A stretch of DNA of 64,000 nucleotides from Pseudomonas sp. Os17 (GTDB taxonomy: Bacteria > Pseudomonadota > Gammaproteobacteria > Pseudomonadales > Pseudomonadaceae): assembly GCF_001547895.1 (NCBI RefSeq), contig NZ_AP014627.1, positions 437,501 through 501,500 on the forward strand, given 5' to 3'. Under the pieces are notes generated by a model. The model had not been told where the DNA came from. It saw nothing but the letters and a program-made list of their open reading frames with translations, and did no database searches. Both the position numbers and the translations under genes were made by a program. Positions 11,033 through 20,994 of the stretch are shown piece by piece (position 1 is the stretch's first letter; every line of letters begins with the position of its first letter).

Positions 11033-11759
11033 AGTCCGCGATCTGGTAAAAGTCTTCGACACCCGCGGCCAGGTGGTGCGCGCGGTGGATAACGTCACCA
11101 CCCGAGTGGCCAAGGGCGAGGTGCTGGTGGTGATCGGTCCTTCCGGTTCCGGCAAGTCGACCTTCCTGCGCTGCCTCAACGGCCTGGAAGAGTTCGACTC
11201 GGGCTCGGTGAGCATCGACGGCCTGCAACTGGCCGATCCCAAGACCGACGTGAACGCCTATCGCCGGGAAGTCGGCATGGTGTTTCAGCATTTCAACCTG
11301 TTTCCCCACATGACCGTGCTGGAAAACCTCTGCCTGGCGCAGAAGGTGGTGCGCAAGCGAGGCAAGCAGGAGCGCGAGGTCAAGGCCCTGGCGCTGCTGG
11401 AGAAGGTCGGTATCGCGCAGAAGGCCCATGAGTTTCCTTCACGGCTTTCCGGCGGTCAGCAGCAGCGGGTGGCGATTGCCCGGGCCCTGGCGATGGAGCC
11501 CAAGGTGATGCTGTTCGATGAGCCGACCTCGGCCCTGGACCCGGAAATGGTCGGCGAGGTGCTGGACGTGATGAAGACCCTGGCCCTGGAAGGCATGACC
11601 ATGGTTTGCGTCACCCACGAAATGGGTTTCGCCCGGGAAGTGGCGGATCGGGTGCTGTTCTTCGATCACGGCAAGCTGCTGGAAGATGCGGCGCCGGATG
11701 TCTTCTTCGAGGCGCCGAAAGACCCGCGGGCCCAGGCTTTCCTGCGTCAGGTGCTGTAA
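11025..11759 (+). CDS. Polar amino-acid ABC transporter, ATP-binding protein
   Basis: ATPase of the GlnQ/HisP family, 244 residues. Walker [11 protein letters not shown]-loop [15 protein letters not shown], signature [15 protein letters not shown], Walker [15 protein letters not shown] and the H-loop VTHEMGFA are all intact. The start is GTG at 11025, preceded by GGAGG at 11010-11014. A TTG at 11004 is in frame but lies upstream of that ribosome site. It overlaps the permease stop by 8 bp and energises that transporter. Confidence 0.93.
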   Translation: MIEVRDLVKVFDTRGQVVRAVDNVTTRVAKGEVLVVIGPSGSGKSTFLRCLNGLEEFDSGSVSIDGLQLADPKTDVNAYRREVGMVFQHFNLFPHMTVLENLCLAQKVVRKRGKQEREVKALALLEKVGIAQKAHEFPSRLSGGQQQRVAIARALAMEPKVMLFDEPTSALDPEMVGEVLDVMKTLALEGMTMVCVTHEMGFAREVADRVLFFDHGKLLEDAAPDVFFEAPKDPRAQAFLRQVL

Positions 11760-11766
11760 GGCCTGT

Positions 11767-11816
11767 GCCGACAGGCCGGCTCCTGCATTTCCCTGTAGGA
11801 GCCGGCTTGCCGGCGA
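11767..11816. repeat. REP pair between convergent ABC operon and chemoreceptor
   Basis: Inverted arms GCCGACAGGCCGGCTCCTGC and GTAGGAGCCGGCTTGCCGGC lie between two converging genes. It probably serves as a 3' boundary for both. Confidence 0.8.
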
Positions 11817-11822
11817 AGCGGC

Positions 11823-13739
11823 TCAGACCCGGAAGCGCCCCACCAGGCTCTGCAAGTGAATCCCCAACCGCGCCAGCTCGGCGCTGGAGGCCGCGGTTTC
11901 CTCGCTGGCCGATGATGTCTGTTCGGACACATCCCGCACATTCAACACACTGCGATTGATCTCTTCGGCGACGGCACTCTGCTGCTCGGCGGCGGCGGCG
12001 ATCTGCTGGTTCATCGCCTGGATCGCCGACACGGTGCGGGTGATGTTCTCCAGGGAACCGCCGGCCCGGCGGGTCAGCTCGACGCTGCTGTCGCTCAGAC
12101 TGCGGCTGGTGTCCAGGGTGCTGGCCACTTGCTGGGTGCCGCTTTGCAGGCCGACGATCAGCTCGGCGATTTCTTCGGTGGATTGCTGGGTGCGTTGGGC
12201 CAGGCTGCGCACCTCGTCCGCAACCACGGCGAAACCACGTCCGGCCTCGCCCGCGCGGGCGGCCTCGATGGCGGCGTTGAGGGCCAGCAGGTTGGTCTGC
12301 TGGGCCACGGATTTGATCACGTCCAGCACGCTGCCGATCTTGTCGCTTTCCTGCTTGAGGTGGCCCATGGCTTCGGTGGAGTTGCCCACCTCGCTGGCCA
12401 GGCGCTCGATCTGGGCGATGGCTTCGTTGACCACCCGATCACCTTCGCGTGCCTGCTGGTCGGCGGCTACTGCGGCCTCCGACGCCTCTTCGGCGTTGCG
12501 CGCCACTTCCTGCACCGTGGCGGCCATTTCATTCATGGCGGTGGCCACTTGGTCGGTCTCGACTTTCTGGCTGTTGACCCCGGCGCTGGTCTGCTCGGTG
12601 ACGGCGGACAGCTGTTCGGCGGCGCTGGCGATCTGGGTCACGCCGTCGCTGATACCGCCGATCAGCTCCCGCAGGCCCAGGGTCATGCGCTGCATGGCGC
12701 GTTGCAGCTGGCCCAGTTCGTCGCGGCGATCGACTGTCAGGTCCTGGCTGAGGTCGCCGGAAGCCACGCGCTCGGCGGCCTTGAGGGTCTGTTGCAAGGG
12801 CTGGATGATCTGCCGGGTGATGGCCCAGGCAGCGACCATGCCGAATACCAGCGCCAGTAGCGTGGCGATCAGCAGGGTGCTCTTGGCCTGGCCGGCCTCG
12901 CTGTCACGCTTGGCGGTCTGAGCGGTGGTCAGTTGCTTGCTCAGGGTCATCAGGTGGTCGCCCTGGGTGGCCATGCGCTTGAGGGCGGCGGCGCTGGCTT
13001 CCTCGGAGTCGCTGAAGGCACTGACCGCGGCGCGGTAGGTCTTGAGCGAGTCGCTGGCCTGTTGCAGGTTGGTGATGTGCTGTTCCGGCAGGCGCGAGGG
13101 CAGGCCGGTGAGGTTGTTCAGGGCGTTGTCGATGGCGTCCAGGGCCGGCTGCTTGGCCTCGGGCTTGGCGCTGTAGGTGTAGCCGCGAACCTGGAAGCGT
13201 GCCTGCTGGATCAGCCTGGAAAGTTCGATGACGTTGTTGAACTGGGCCACGCTGTCGCCTTGCAGCAGCGATTTCTCGACTTCGGCTACCCGGGCTGCGG
13301 CGTTGTCCGCGCTGGCGCCGAGCTGGGAGCGGGCGGCTTCGCGGGCGGCGGTGGCGCGGGTCATGTCGTTGAAGGCCCGGTGATACTCGGCAACGGCTTC
13401 CAGCTGCTGCTCGAGCATCGCGATGCTCTCGGGTTGCTGCAACTGTTGGCGGGCAGCCTGCAGGCCTTCGTCGAGCTGCTGGAGTATGCCGTTGACGGCA
13501 TCGGGACCTTGTTCGCCATGGAGCATCTCGTAGTTGAGGCGAGCGATGCGCAGGTCCTTGGTCATGGCGTAGAGGGTGGAGATGTTACCCAGCTTATCGC
13601 CACGATCGATGACCCCCGCCAAGCCCGTCCAGCCGGTGGCGGTGATCAACAGGGTCAGCAGCAGTACCAGGCCGAAGCCGATGCCGAGCTTGAGGCTGAC
13701 GCTCAGGTTTCCCAGGTTTTTGGCTAGCCAACCGTACAT
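11823..13739 (-). CDS. Methyl-accepting chemotaxis protein with HBM-type sensor domain
   Basis: Inner-membrane chemoreceptor of 638 residues. It has a first TM at about residues 18-38, a periplasmic all-helical region of about 250 residues, a second TM near 285-305, a HAMP domain ([23 protein letters not shown]), and a cytoplasmic coiled coil. The hairpin tip is the conserved [20 protein letters not shown] region. The length and helical double-bundle sensor fit the HBM class, represented by P. putida McpS and P. aeruginosa McpK (PA5072), which sense TCA-cycle acids. The position beside tatC-rsmE also matches McpK. The ligand is inferred. There is no CheR-binding pentapeptide at the C terminus. 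Confidence 0.88.
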   Translation of the reverse strand: MYGWLAKNLGNLSVSLKLGIGFGLVLLLTLLITATGWTGLAGVIDRGDKLGNISTLYAMTKDLRIARLNYEMLHGEQGPDAVNGILQQLDEGLQAARQQLQQPESIAMLEQQLEAVAEYHRAFNDMTRATAAREAARSQLGASADNAAARVAEVEKSLLQGDSVAQFNNVIELSRLIQQARFQVRGYTYSAKPEAKQPALDAIDNALNNLTGLPSRLPEQHITNLQQASDSLKTYRAAVSAFSDSEEASAAALKRMATQGDHLMTLSKQLTTAQTAKRDSEAGQAKSTLLIATLLALVFGMVAAWAITRQIIQPLQQTLKAAERVASGDLSQDLTVDRRDELGQLQRAMQRMTLGLRELIGGISDGVTQIASAAEQLSAVTEQTSAGVNSQKVETDQVATAMNEMAATVQEVARNAEEASEAAVAADQQAREGDRVVNEAIAQIERLASEVGNSTEAMGHLKQESDKIGSVLDVIKSVAQQTNLLALNAAIEAARAGEAGRGFAVVADEVRSLAQRTQQSTEEIAELIVGLQSGTQQVASTLDTSRSLSDSSVELTRRAGGSLENITRTVSAIQAMNQQIAAAAEQQSAVAEEINRSVLNVRDVSEQTSSASEETAASSAELARLGIHLQSLVGRFRV

Positions 13740-13862
13740 GCTGCGAACTCCCTATTAGCAATATGGCTTAACCATAGGCTATCGGCGGGAACCCTGGATT
13801 CTGTAGCGGTAATGGCGGTTTGATATTGCTCGCGACAGACCCGGCTGTGGCCGGGTCCATCC

Positions 13863-14570
13863 TCAGAACAGGCGGGCGAGAAGGGCGGTGACGGCGGTTT
13901 CCACCCGCAGGATGCGTTCGCCCAGTTGCACCGGTTGCAATCCGGCCTTGCCCAGCAGGTCGATCTCGTAGGGAATCCAGCCGCCTTCCGGGCCGATGGC
14001 CAGTGTCACCGGTCGATCCACGTCGCGTGGGCAGGGCGGGTACTGGCCCGGGTGACCCACCAGTCCCAGGGTTCCGGCGCAGAGGGTCGGCAAGCGGTCC
14101 TCGACGAAGGGCTTGAAGCGTTTCTCGATCAGCACTTCGGGCAGCACGCTGTCGCGTGCCTGCTCCAGGCCAAGGATCAGTTGTTCGCGAATGGCTTCGG
14201 GTTCAAGGAACGGGGTCTGCCAGAAGCTCTTCTCGACCCGGTAGCTATTGACCAGCACCAGCCGCGGCACACCCATGGTGGCGACGGTCTGAAACACCCG
14301 GCGCAGCATTTTCGGCCGCGGCAGGGCCAGCACCAGGGTCAGTGGCAGCTTGGCCGGTGGCGCTTGCTCCAGGCTGATTTGCAGTTCGGCTTCGGCTGTT
14401 TCCAGGCGCAGGACCCGGGCGCTGCCCATCAAGCCGCCGATGCGCCCCACGCGCAGGCTGTCGCCCACGGCTACCCGATGCACTTCCTGCATGTGGGTCA
14501 GGCGTCGATCGCGCAGCACCACGCGGTCGGCCGCGATGAAGTCGGCCTCCTCCAGAAGCAGCAGGTTCAC
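13863..14570 (-). CDS. rsmE: 16S rRNA m3U1498 methyltransferase
   Basis: SPOUT-class methyltransferase that modifies U1498 of 16S rRNA with S-adenosylmethionine. The product of 235 residues starts [11 protein letters not shown] at GTG 14570. It has an N-terminal PUA-like region (about 1-70) and a C-terminal trefoil-knot domain with [20 protein letters not shown] and a final LLARLF. The open frame continues upstream through tatC without a stop, but that extension is only an out-of-frame reading. The GTG overlaps the tatC stop as GTGA, so coupling fixes the start. It is the last gene of the ubi-his-tat-rsmE run. Confidence 0.92.
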   Translation of the reverse strand: MNLLLLEEADFIAADRVVLRDRRLTHMQEVHRVAVGDSLRVGRIGGLMGSARVLRLETAEAELQISLEQAPPAKLPLTLVLALPRPKMLRRVFQTVATMGVPRLVLVNSYRVEKSFWQTPFLEPEAIREQLILGLEQARDSVLPEVLIEKRFKPFVEDRLPTLCAGTLGLVGHPGQYPPCPRDVDRPVTLAIGPEGGWIPYEIDLLGKAGLQPVQLGERILRVETAVTALLARLF

Positions 14571-15361
14571 GCTTGGGTCGCTGGCGGCTGGTCGTTGTGA
14601 TCGTCGGCCGGGGCGTCGTCCGGATGCTCGCCGCGCTTGCTGATCAGCCCGCCGAACAGCACGCCGATCTCGAACAGCAGCCACATGGGCACGGCCAGCA
14701 GGGTCTGGGAGAAGATGTCCGGCGGCGTGAGGATCATGCCCACCACGAAGCAGCCGATGATCACGTAAGGCCGGATCTTCTTCAGGTAGGCCACGTTGAC
14801 CACGCCGATCCACACCAGCAGGACCACGGCCACCGGGATCTCGAAGGCCACGCCGAAGGCGAAGAACAGGGTCATGACGAAATCGAGGTAGCTGGTGATG
14901 TCGGTCATCATTTCCACGCCGGCCGGGGTGGCGGCAGCGAAGAACTTGAAGATCAGCGGGAACACCAGGAAGTAGGCGAAGGCCATGCCGACGTAGAACA
15001 GCAGGATGCTCGACACCAGCAAGGGCACGGCAATGCGTTTCTCGTGCTTGTACAGACCGGGTGCGATAAAGCCCCAGATCTGGTGCAGGATCACCGGAAT
15101 GGCCAGGAACAGCGAGACCATCATGGTCAGCTTCAGCGGCGTCAGGAACGGCGAGGCGACGTCGGTGGCGATCATCGTCGCGCCGACCGGCAGGTACTGG
15201 CGCAGTGGCGTGGAGACGATGGTGTAGATCTGCTGGGTGAAGGCGAACAACCCGGCGAAGATGATGAAGATCGCCGCTACGCAGCGCAGCAGGCGGGTAC
15301 GCAGCTCGGTGAGGTGCGACACCAGCGGCATGTGTTGGTCGTTCTCTGGGATATCGCTCAT
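14567..15361 (-). CDS. tatC: Sec-independent protein translocase TatC
   Basis: Six-helix inner-membrane receptor for twin-arginine signal peptides. The 264-residue protein has the N-terminal signature [15 protein letters not shown], the [14 protein letters not shown] segment and the late EIGVLFGGL helix. An acidic C-terminal tail ([17 protein letters not shown]) follows. It overlaps tatB by ATGA and rsmE by GTGA, so tatABC-rsmE are translationally coupled. Confidence 0.96.
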   Translation of the reverse strand: MSDIPENDQHMPLVSHLTELRTRLLRCVAAIFIIFAGLFAFTQQIYTIVSTPLRQYLPVGATMIATDVASPFLTPLKLTMMVSLFLAIPVILHQIWGFIAPGLYKHEKRIAVPLLVSSILLFYVGMAFAYFLVFPLIFKFFAAATPAGVEMMTDITSYLDFVMTLFFAFGVAFEIPVAVVLLVWIGVVNVAYLKKIRPYVIIGCFVVGMILTPPDIFSQTLLAVPMWLLFEIGVLFGGLISKRGEHPDDAPADDHNDQPPATQA

Positions 15362-15810
15362 GGTGCTCGCGGCGGCAAGGTGGAGTCGTGGGTGGCCGTG
15401 GTGGCGGGTGTTGCCACCGGGGCCGCTGGCTCTGCGGTCGGTGCCGATGTCGGTGTCGCGGGGGCGGGCACCTCGCTGGCTGGCGAGGCTTCGGCCTGCG
15501 GCGCGGTGCCTGGCGCGTGGATCGTCTGCTCGGCCACCGGTTCCACCGGAGTCGGTTGCTGCTGGGTCGGGGCGAGGATCTTCCGCGCCTCCTGTTCCAG
15601 GGACAGAATGTGCTCGTTGTGCAGTTGCCGACGAATTTCATCGGCCCCGATTTCACGTTCAACTTCCTGTTTTATCGCGTTGAAGCTGCGCTTGAGGCGC
15701 CCGACCCACAGGCCGGCGGTGCGCGCAGCGCCGGGCAGGCGCTCGGGGCCGAGCACCAGCAGGGCCACCAGGCCCACCAGCAGCAGTTCAGAGAAGCTGA
15801 TACCAAACAT
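15358..15810 (-). CDS. tatB: Sec-independent protein translocase TatB
   Basis: Single-span membrane subunit of the TatBC receptor. The 150-residue protein starts [26 protein letters not shown], the classic TatB helix with conserved Glu and the GPERLP hinge. An amphipathic helix and charged region follow to about residue 90. The C-terminal 60 residues are Pro/Ala/Thr-rich and poorly conserved, as is usual in TatB. It lies 10 bp after tatA and overlaps tatC by 4 bp. Confidence 0.94.
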   Translation of the reverse strand: MFGISFSELLLVGLVALLVLGPERLPGAARTAGLWVGRLKRSFNAIKQEVEREIGADEIRRQLHNEHILSLEQEARKILAPTQQQPTPVEPVAEQTIHAPGTAPQAEASPASEVPAPATPTSAPTAEPAAPVATPATTATHDSTLPPRAP

Positions 15811-15820
15811 TAGTCAGTGC

Positions 15821-16102
15821 TCACGAGTCTTTGCGGGTCGGCTCTTCGACTTTCTGGGCCTGCACGTCGATGGTGTGCGGCTGGTTCAGCGGTGCGCTTT
15901 GCTGGGGCTGAACCGGTGGCACCGGTTGGGCCGCTGGAGGAACCACTGGCTCGGCCGGTTTTTCGTCGTCGTTCATGGCCTTGCGGAAGCCCTTGATCGA
16001 CTCGCCGACGTCGGTGCCCAGGTTCTTGAGTTTCTTGGTGCCGAATACCAGTACCACGACCACCAGGATGACGATCCAGTGTTTCCAGTCAAAAATGCCC
16101 AT
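15821..16102 (-). CDS. tatA: Sec-independent protein translocase TatA
   Basis: Pore-forming subunit of the Tat pathway, 93 residues from [20 protein letters not shown]. The single TM is followed by the [10 protein letters not shown] hinge, an amphipathic helix ([13 protein letters not shown]) and a Pro/Gln-rich tail. An in-frame start 30 codons upstream would put about 30 hydrophilic residues before the TM, unlike any TatA, so the ATG at 16102 with its upstream GAGGA-type site is preferred. Confidence 0.95.
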   Translation of the reverse strand: MGIFDWKHWIVILVVVVLVFGTKKLKNLGTDVGESIKGFRKAMNDDEKPAEPVVPPAAQPVPPVQPQQSAPLNQPHTIDVQAQKVEEPTRKDS

Positions 16103-16127
16103 GCTGCGTTTCCTCTTAGAAAGTTGT

Positions 16128-16460
16128 TCAGGCGGACGGGCGCGAGGCTTTCTCGGCGTGTCCGGACAGACCGAAGCGGCGGTCCAGCTCATCGAGCACG
16201 GCCTGGGGATGCTGCCCCAGCTGCGCCAGCATGACCATGGTGTGGAACCACAGGTCCGCGGTTTCGTAGATCAGGTCGCTGCAGTCGCCGCTGATGGCGG
16301 CGTCCTTGGCGGCGATGATGGTTTCCACCGACTCTTCGCCGACCTTTTCCAGGATCTTGTTCAGGCCCTTGTGATACAGGCTGGCGACGTAGGAGCTGTC
16401 GGCTGCGGCGTCTTTGCGCTCTTCCAGCACCTGGGCCAGACGGGTGAGGGTATCGCTCAT
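16128..16460 (-). CDS. hisE: Phosphoribosyl-ATP diphosphatase
   Basis: Second step of histidine biosynthesis: hydrolyses phosphoribosyl-ATP to phosphoribosyl-AMP and pyrophosphate. The 110-residue all-alpha MazG-like protein has the [14 protein letters not shown] metal-binding signature and the [10 protein letters not shown] segment. The start lies 1 bp from the hisI stop, so they are co-translated; in many bacteria HisI and HisE are fused, and here they are separate. Confidence 0.95.
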   Translation of the reverse strand: MSDTLTRLAQVLEERKDAAADSSYVASLYHKGLNKILEKVGEESVETIIAAKDAAISGDCSDLIYETADLWFHTMVMLAQLGQHPQAVLDELDRRFGLSGHAEKASRPSA

Positions 16461-16461
16461 G

Positions 16462-16854
16462 TCAGTGTCCTGCAGAATAAATCGCGTGCGGGTCCTTGAG
16501 GACCGGTTCGACGGTTTTCCACTCGCCGTCTTCGTAGACGCGGTAGAAACAGCTGTGGCGGCCGGTGTGACAGGCGATGTCGCCGATCTGCTCGACCATC
16601 AGGATGATCACGTCGGCGTCGCAGTCCAGGCGCATTTCATGCAGTTTCTGCACGTGCCCGGACTCTTCGCCCTTGCGCCATAGCTTGCCACGGGAACGTG
16701 ACCAATAGATGGCGCGGTGCTCGGCGGCGGTCAGGCTCAGGGCCTCGCGGTTCATCCAGGCCATCATCAGCACGCGCCCGGTCTTGTGGTCCTGGGCGAT
16801 GGCCGGCACCAGGCCGTCTGCGTCCCATTTGATCTGGTCCAGCCAATCTTTCAT
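16462..16854 (-). CDS. hisI: Phosphoribosyl-AMP cyclohydrolase
   Basis: Third step of histidine biosynthesis, opening the adenine ring of phosphoribosyl-AMP. It is a zinc enzyme of 130 residues starting [22 protein letters not shown]. Signatures are [30 protein letters not shown], the metal-site LDCDAD, and the zinc cysteines in [12 protein letters not shown] longer open frame upstream reads through the hisI-ubiB gap in a non-homologous way and was not used. It sits between ubiB and hisE in a head-to-tail run. Confidence 0.95.
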   Translation of the reverse strand: MKDWLDQIKWDADGLVPAIAQDHKTGRVLMMAWMNREALSLTAAEHRAIYWSRSRGKLWRKGEESGHVQKLHEMRLDCDADVIILMVEQIGDIACHTGRHSCFYRVYEDGEWKTVEPVLKDPHAIYSAGH

Positions 16855-16934
16855 GTTCGACTCCGACAACCGGGCGCAACCCGCTGGTGGCGCCTCGGCG
16901 ATTGCGACAGTTTGCCAGCAGGTCGCGCCACTGG

Positions 16935-18539
16935 CTATCGGCGCACGATCAGATACAGACCCACTGCGATCATCACGCCGGCCGGCCAGTGCCCCAGTTC
17001 CTGCAGCGGGCCGCCGGCGGCCAGAACGGCGCCGCCGCCCAGATGGGCAGTGCCCAGCAAGCGCAGGAACCAGTCGTCCTTGCGTCGGTGCCAGGGGGCC
17101 GGCGGATCGGCGGCGTGGGGCTGCGACATGCGTTCCAGCAGGTCGCGGGTCATGTTGGCCAGATGCGGCAGTTGCTCGATCTGGCTGTGGATATTGCCGA
17201 GCACGGCCTTGGGGCTGACCCGCTCGCGCATCCAGCGTTCGAGGAAGGGTTGCGCGGTGTTCCACAGGTCCAGGTCCGGGTACAGCTGGCGGCCCAGGCC
17301 TTCGATATTGAGCAGGGTCTTCTGCAGCAGCACCAGTTGTGGCTGCACTTCCATGTTGAAGCGCCGGGCGGTCTGGAACAGGCGCATCAGCACCTGACCG
17401 AAGGAAATATCCTTCAGCGGCTTTTCGAAGATCGGCTCGCACACGGTGCGGATCGCCGCCTCGAATTCGTTGAGCTTGGTTTCTGCCGGGACCCAGCCGG
17501 AGTCGATGTGCAACTGGGCCACGCGACGGTAGTCGCGCTTGAAGAAGGCGAACAGGTTGCGTGCCAGGTAGTCCTGGTCTTCCGGGGTCAGGCTGCCGAC
17601 GATGCCGCAGTCGATGGCGATGTACTGCGGGCTCCAGGGCTGCACGGTGCTGACGAAGATGTTGCCCGGGTGCATGTCGGCGTGGAAGAAACTGTCGCGG
17701 AACACCTGGGTGAAAAAGATCTCCACGCCGCGCTCGGCAAGCATCTTCATGTCGGTACGCTGGTCGGCCAGGGTCGCCAGGTCGGTCACCTGAATGCCGT
17801 AGATGCGCTCCATCACCAGCACTTTAGGCCGGCACCAGTCCCAGTAGACCTGGGGCACATACAGCAGCGGCGAGCCTTCGAAGTTGCGCTTGAGCTGGCT
17901 GGCGTTGGCCGCCTCGCGCAGCAGGTCGAGCTCGTCGTAGATGGTTTTCTCGTAGTCGCTGACCACGTCCACCGGATGCAGCAGGCGCGCGTCGGCGGAG
18001 AGCTTTTCCGCGGCGCGGGCGAGGATGAACAGCCATGCCAGGTCCTGGGCGATGATCGGCTTGAGCCCGGGGCGAATCACCTTGACCACCACTTCTTCAC
18101 CGGTCTTGAGCTTGGCGGCGTGAACCTGGGCCACCGAGGCCGAGGCCAGGGGTTCGATGTCGAAGCGGCTGAACACGTCGCTGATCTTCTTGCCCAGTTG
18201 CTCCTCGATCAGGGCCACGGACTTTTGCGAGTCGAAGGGCGGCACCCGATCCTGCAGCAGCATCAGCTCGTCGGCGATGTCTTCCGGCAGCAGGTCACGG
18301 CGGGTGGAGAGGATCTGCCCGAACTTGATGAAGATCGGGCCCAGGTCCTGCAGCGCCAGGCGCAGGCGGGCTCCGCGGCTCAGGTCCAGCGGTTTGCGCG
18401 GGAACCAGCGCCAGGGCAGGGCAAAGCGCAGGGCCAGGAGAAACCAGGGCAGGGGCAGGGCGAACAGCAGGTCATCGAGGCGGTAGCGGATCACGACGCG
18501 CTGGATGCGCAACAGACGGCGGACGGCAAGCAGCTTCAT
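16935..18539 (-). CDS. ubiB: Ubiquinone biosynthesis accessory kinase-like protein UbiB
   Basis: Atypical protein-kinase-like (ABC1/ADCK) ATPase required for aerobic ubiquinone synthesis. The 534-residue product has the family's KxGQ motif in [16 protein letters not shown], the Ala-rich nucleotide loop [12 protein letters not shown], the VVVKVIRPG lysine, the [11 protein letters not shown] catalytic segment and [10 protein letters not shown]. Two hydrophobic segments at the C terminus anchor it in the inner membrane. It overlaps ubiJ by 4 bp, within the ubiE-ubiJ-ubiB unit. Confidence 0.95.
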   Translation of the reverse strand: MKLLAVRRLLRIQRVVIRYRLDDLLFALPLPWFLLALRFALPWRWFPRKPLDLSRGARLRLALQDLGPIFIKFGQILSTRRDLLPEDIADELMLLQDRVPPFDSQKSVALIEEQLGKKISDVFSRFDIEPLASASVAQVHAAKLKTGEEVVVKVIRPGLKPIIAQDLAWLFILARAAEKLSADARLLHPVDVVSDYEKTIYDELDLLREAANASQLKRNFEGSPLLYVPQVYWDWCRPKVLVMERIYGIQVTDLATLADQRTDMKMLAERGVEIFFTQVFRDSFFHADMHPGNIFVSTVQPWSPQYIAIDCGIVGSLTPEDQDYLARNLFAFFKRDYRRVAQLHIDSGWVPAETKLNEFEAAIRTVCEPIFEKPLKDISFGQVLMRLFQTARRFNMEVQPQLVLLQKTLLNIEGLGRQLYPDLDLWNTAQPFLERWMRERVSPKAVLGNIHSQIEQLPHLANMTRDLLERMSQPHAADPPAPWHRRKDDWFLRLLGTAHLGGGAVLAAGGPLQELGHWPAGVMIAVGLYLIVRR

Positions 18540-19159
18540 GCGTTATCGCTTGGGTCAAGGGAGCGGGAAAGGCGCTCGAAGCGCGCCTCGAGACGTTCCA
18601 GGTCGAGTTTGGCCTGATCCAGCTCGCGAAAGCGCGCTTCGGCTTCGCGCTGACCCACCAGGGTCCGCGACTCTTCGGCAAGGAATTCGGCAAGGTTCTG
18701 ATTCAGGCTGGCAAAGCCCTGTTGATACCAGCGTGCACGGCTGCGCACATGGCCACTGAACAGCTGGGTGGCCACCGGCCCCAGCCAGCGCGACAGTTCG
18801 TATTCCCAGTCCAGCTCCAGATCCTGGAGGATGGCTGCCAGGTCCAGCAGCACGCCGCTGTCGCCTTCCAGCTCCACGTCCGGCGCGTGCAGAACAGCGG
18901 TCTTGTCCTTGCTCAGGGCCAGGCGTACCAGGCTCGATGCCGGCGCGCGGAGGATGCAGTCAGGGTCGGCGGCCCACTGGCTGGCCAGTATCAGGCCTTC
19001 ATCGCTGGGCAGGATGAACAGCTGCAATGCCGGGCTGCGGCAGTCGACGGCGATCACCTTGCCATTGAGGTGCTGCAGGCGCGGAAGGGCCGTGCTGTCC
19101 AGACGCAGCACCCGGTTGATGCCGGTCTCGACGCTGGCGAGCAGGCCGCTGAGCAACAT
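18536..19159 (-). CDS. ubiJ: Ubiquinone biosynthesis accessory factor UbiJ (SCP2 domain)
   Basis: Cytosolic lipid-binding scaffold of the ubiquinone-synthesis complex. The 207-residue protein has an N-terminal SCP2 sterol-carrier-like domain (about residues 15-110, with the [22 protein letters not shown] core). A charged helical C terminus ([24 protein letters not shown]) is predicted to form a coiled coil. It sits exactly between ubiE and ubiB, overlapping ubiE by 1 nt (TGATG) and ubiB by 4 nt, as in other gammaproteobacteria. Confidence 0.9.
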   Translation of the reverse strand: MLLSGLLASVETGINRVLRLDSTALPRLQHLNGKVIAVDCRSPALQLFILPSDEGLILASQWAADPDCILRAPASSLVRLALSKDKTAVLHAPDVELEGDSGVLLDLAAILQDLELDWEYELSRWLGPVATQLFSGHVRSRARWYQQGFASLNQNLAEFLAEESRTLVGQREAEARFRELDQAKLDLERLEARFERLSRSLDPSDNA

Positions 19160-19929
19160 CAGGGCTTGATGCCGCGGTGCAGGGCGACGATGCCTGCGGT
19201 CATGTTGTGATAGGTCACGCGGTCGAAACCGGCCTCGACCATCATCGACTTCAGGGTTTCCTGGTTGGGGTGCATGCGGATCGATTCGGCCAGGTAGCGG
19301 TAGCTTTCCGAATCGTTGGTGATCAGCTTGCCGGCCAGGGGCATGAAGGCGAACGAATAGGCGTCGTAGACCTTGGACATCAGGGCGTTGGTCGGCTTGG
19401 AGAATTCCAGCACCAAGAGGCGGCCACCGGGCTTGAGCACCCGCAGCATGGAGCGCAGGGCATCTTCTTTGTGGGTGACGTTGCGCAAGCCGAAGGCGAT
19501 GGTCACGCAGTCGAAATGGTTGTCCGGGAACGGCAGTTTTTCCGCATCGGCCTGGACGAATTCGACGTTGCCAGCCACACCCAGGTCCAGCAGGCGGTCA
19601 CGGCCGACCTTGAGCATGGATTCGTTGATGTCCGCCAGCACCACTTGGCCGGTAGGCCCCACCAGGTGCGAAAAGCGCTTGGTCAGATCGCCCGTGCCAC
19701 CGGCGATATCCAGCACGCGGTTGCCGGCGCGCACGCCGGAGAGCTCGATGGTGAAGCGTTTCCACAAACGGTGCATGCCGCCCGACAGTACGTCGTTCAT
19801 CAGGTCGTACTTGGCCGCTACCGAGTGGAACACCTCTGCGACTTTTTCCGCTTTCTGGCTTTCAGGAACGTTCTTGAAGCCGAAGTGCGTGGTGGGTTCG
19901 GCATCGCTGCCTTTGCGCTGATCAGTCAT
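19159..19929 (-). CDS. ubiE: Bifunctional demethylmenaquinone/2-methoxy-6-polyprenylbenzoquinol methyltransferase
   Basis: C-methyltransferase of ubiquinone (and menaquinone) synthesis. The 256-residue product starts [20 protein letters not shown]. It has the UbiE signatures [21 protein letters not shown] motif [32 protein letters not shown], and a late [10 protein letters not shown]. An upstream in-frame start gives 46 extra residues with no family match. It leads the minus-strand ubi-his-tat run; its promoter should lie in the 155-bp gap to the divergent gene at 20085. Confidence 0.95.
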   Translation of the reverse strand: MTDQRKGSDAEPTTHFGFKNVPESQKAEKVAEVFHSVAAKYDLMNDVLSGGMHRLWKRFTIELSGVRAGNRVLDIAGGTGDLTKRFSHLVGPTGQVVLADINESMLKVGRDRLLDLGVAGNVEFVQADAEKLPFPDNHFDCVTIAFGLRNVTHKEDALRSMLRVLKPGGRLLVLEFSKPTNALMSKVYDAYSFAFMPLAGKLITNDSESYRYLAESIRMHPNQETLKSMMVEAGFDRVTYHNMTAGIVALHRGIKP

Positions 19930-20084
19930 ATCGCTGTCACCAAAAGAGAATGCGCGACATTCTAATCCCGGTGGCGGCCTTTGTCTTGGCAAGGCTGAAT
20001 GTAAGATAGCGAACCGCCGGGACGTTTTGACGCACACAGGGTCAAGATGCTTCAGGCAAGTCCGCAAACAGCAGGAGTCCTTCG

Positions 20085-20360
20085 ATGGCCCGTATTAGTG
20101 TTGAACGCGCCCATGGCCTGGGTAAGCAGGTAGCCCGTGAAAAGGCCGACAAACTGGCGCAGAAACTCGCCGATCAATATGGCCTGGAGCCGCAATGGGC
20201 GGGGGATACGCTGAACCTCAAGCGCTCCGGGGTCAAAGGCGCTGTGCATGTGGGTGAGGCGTCGATCCGGATCGATTTGGAACTGGGTCTGTTGATGTCG
20301 GCCATGAGCGGCACCATCAAGTCCGAAATTGAAAAAGCCCTGGACAAGGCCCTGGCCTGA
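20085..20360 (+). CDS. Polyhydroxyalkanoic acid system family protein
   Basis: Small cytoplasmic protein of 91 residues matching the PHA_gran_rgn family, found beside pha genes in pseudomonads. It contains the recognisable pieces [31 protein letters not shown], and [20 protein letters not shown]. No enzymatic motif is present. Function is unknown; its position 200 bp ahead of phaI suggests a granule-related role. It is transcribed divergently from ubiE. Confidence 0.85.
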   Translation: MARISVERAHGLGKQVAREKADKLAQKLADQYGLEPQWAGDTLNLKRSGVKGAVHVGEASIRIDLELGLLMSAMSGTIKSEIEKALDKALA

Positions 20361-20371
20361 GCCCCGATCCC

Positions 20372-20450
20372 CAGGCGCCGGCTTGCAGGCAAATCGCAGG
20401 CACTGCGACGGCGCCACGCTCAAGAGCCTCGCCGGCGAGCCGGCCCCTAC
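20372..20450. repeat. REP-like inverted sequence downstream of the PHA-system gene
   Basis: CAGGCGCCGGCTTGCAGGC and CGCCGGCGAGCCGGCCCCTAC form imperfect inverted arms. It looks like a degenerate REP doublet marking the 3' end of the gene at 20085. Confidence 0.55.
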
Positions 20451-20511
20451 ATCAATTGATGACATTCGTTAGGGTGCCGATTCTAATTTTTCTCTCTAGG
20501 TTGTGCCTCAG

Positions 20512-20528
20512 GTCCTCGTTCCGAGGAC
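20512..20528. promoter_or_regulatory. Inverted repeat in the phaI leader
   Basis: GTCCTCG-ttc-CGAGGAC is a perfect 7-bp dyad with a 3-nt loop, 33 bp before the phaI ATG. It may be an operator or a 5'-UTR hairpin; PhaD regulation of phaI is known in P. putida, but I cannot show that this is its site. Confidence 0.45.
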
Positions 20529-20561
20529 AGTTCCTCAAACCTTCCGCGCGTGAGGTGCACC

Positions 20562-20984
20562 ATGGCCAAAGTGATTCTGAAGAAAAAAGTTGATGTTCAA
20601 TCGACTGCTCTGAGCGAAGTCAAATCCTATGCCCGCAAGATCTGGCTGGCTGGCCTGGGTGCCTACGCCAAAGTCGGTCACGAGGGCAGCGAATACTTCC
20701 AGGAGTTGATCAAGGCCGGTCAATCCGTTGAAAAGAAAGGCAAAAAAGTTGTCACTGAACAACTTGAAGCGGCCAATAGTCAGATAGACAGCGTTAAAGG
20801 GGATGTCAGTACTCTTAAAGGCAAAGTCGAAGTGCAACTGGACAAGGTCGAAAAGGCCTTTGACACGCGCGTCGCCAGTGCCTTGAATCGCATCGGCATT
20901 CCGTCTAAACATGACGTCGAGACACTCTCTGCTAAGCTCGATGAGCTGACGGCGTTGCTCGAACGTGTCGCGCGTAAACATTAA
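20562..20984 (+). CDS. phaI: Phasin PhaI
   Basis: PHA granule surface protein of 140 residues. It shares with PhaF the phasin core YARKIWLAGLGAYAKVG...EYFQELIKAG, followed by a Lys-rich helical region and a C-terminal coiled coil (VETLSAKLDELTALLERVARKH). The start is ATG 20562 after GAGG; the in-frame upstream start at 20550 lies before this ribosome site. It is 10 bp upstream of phaF, so the two are one operon. PhaD probably activates it. Confidence 0.94.
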   Translation: MAKVILKKKVDVQSTALSEVKSYARKIWLAGLGAYAKVGHEGSEYFQELIKAGQSVEKKGKKVVTEQLEAANSQIDSVKGDVSTLKGKVEVQLDKVEKAFDTRVASALNRIGIPSKHDVETLSAKLDELTALLERVARKH

Positions 20985-20994
20985 GGAGAACGGG

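Noticed and set aside
13863..15662. A 599-residue rsmE fused to an upstream extension
   Set aside because: The upstream 360 residues are an out-of-frame reading of tatC and tatB; rsmE starts at GTG 14570 overlapping the tatC stop.
16462..17442. A 326-residue form of HisI
   Set aside because: The extra 196 residues are an Arg/Pro/Gly-rich shadow of ubiB; HisI family proteins begin at the ATG at 16854.
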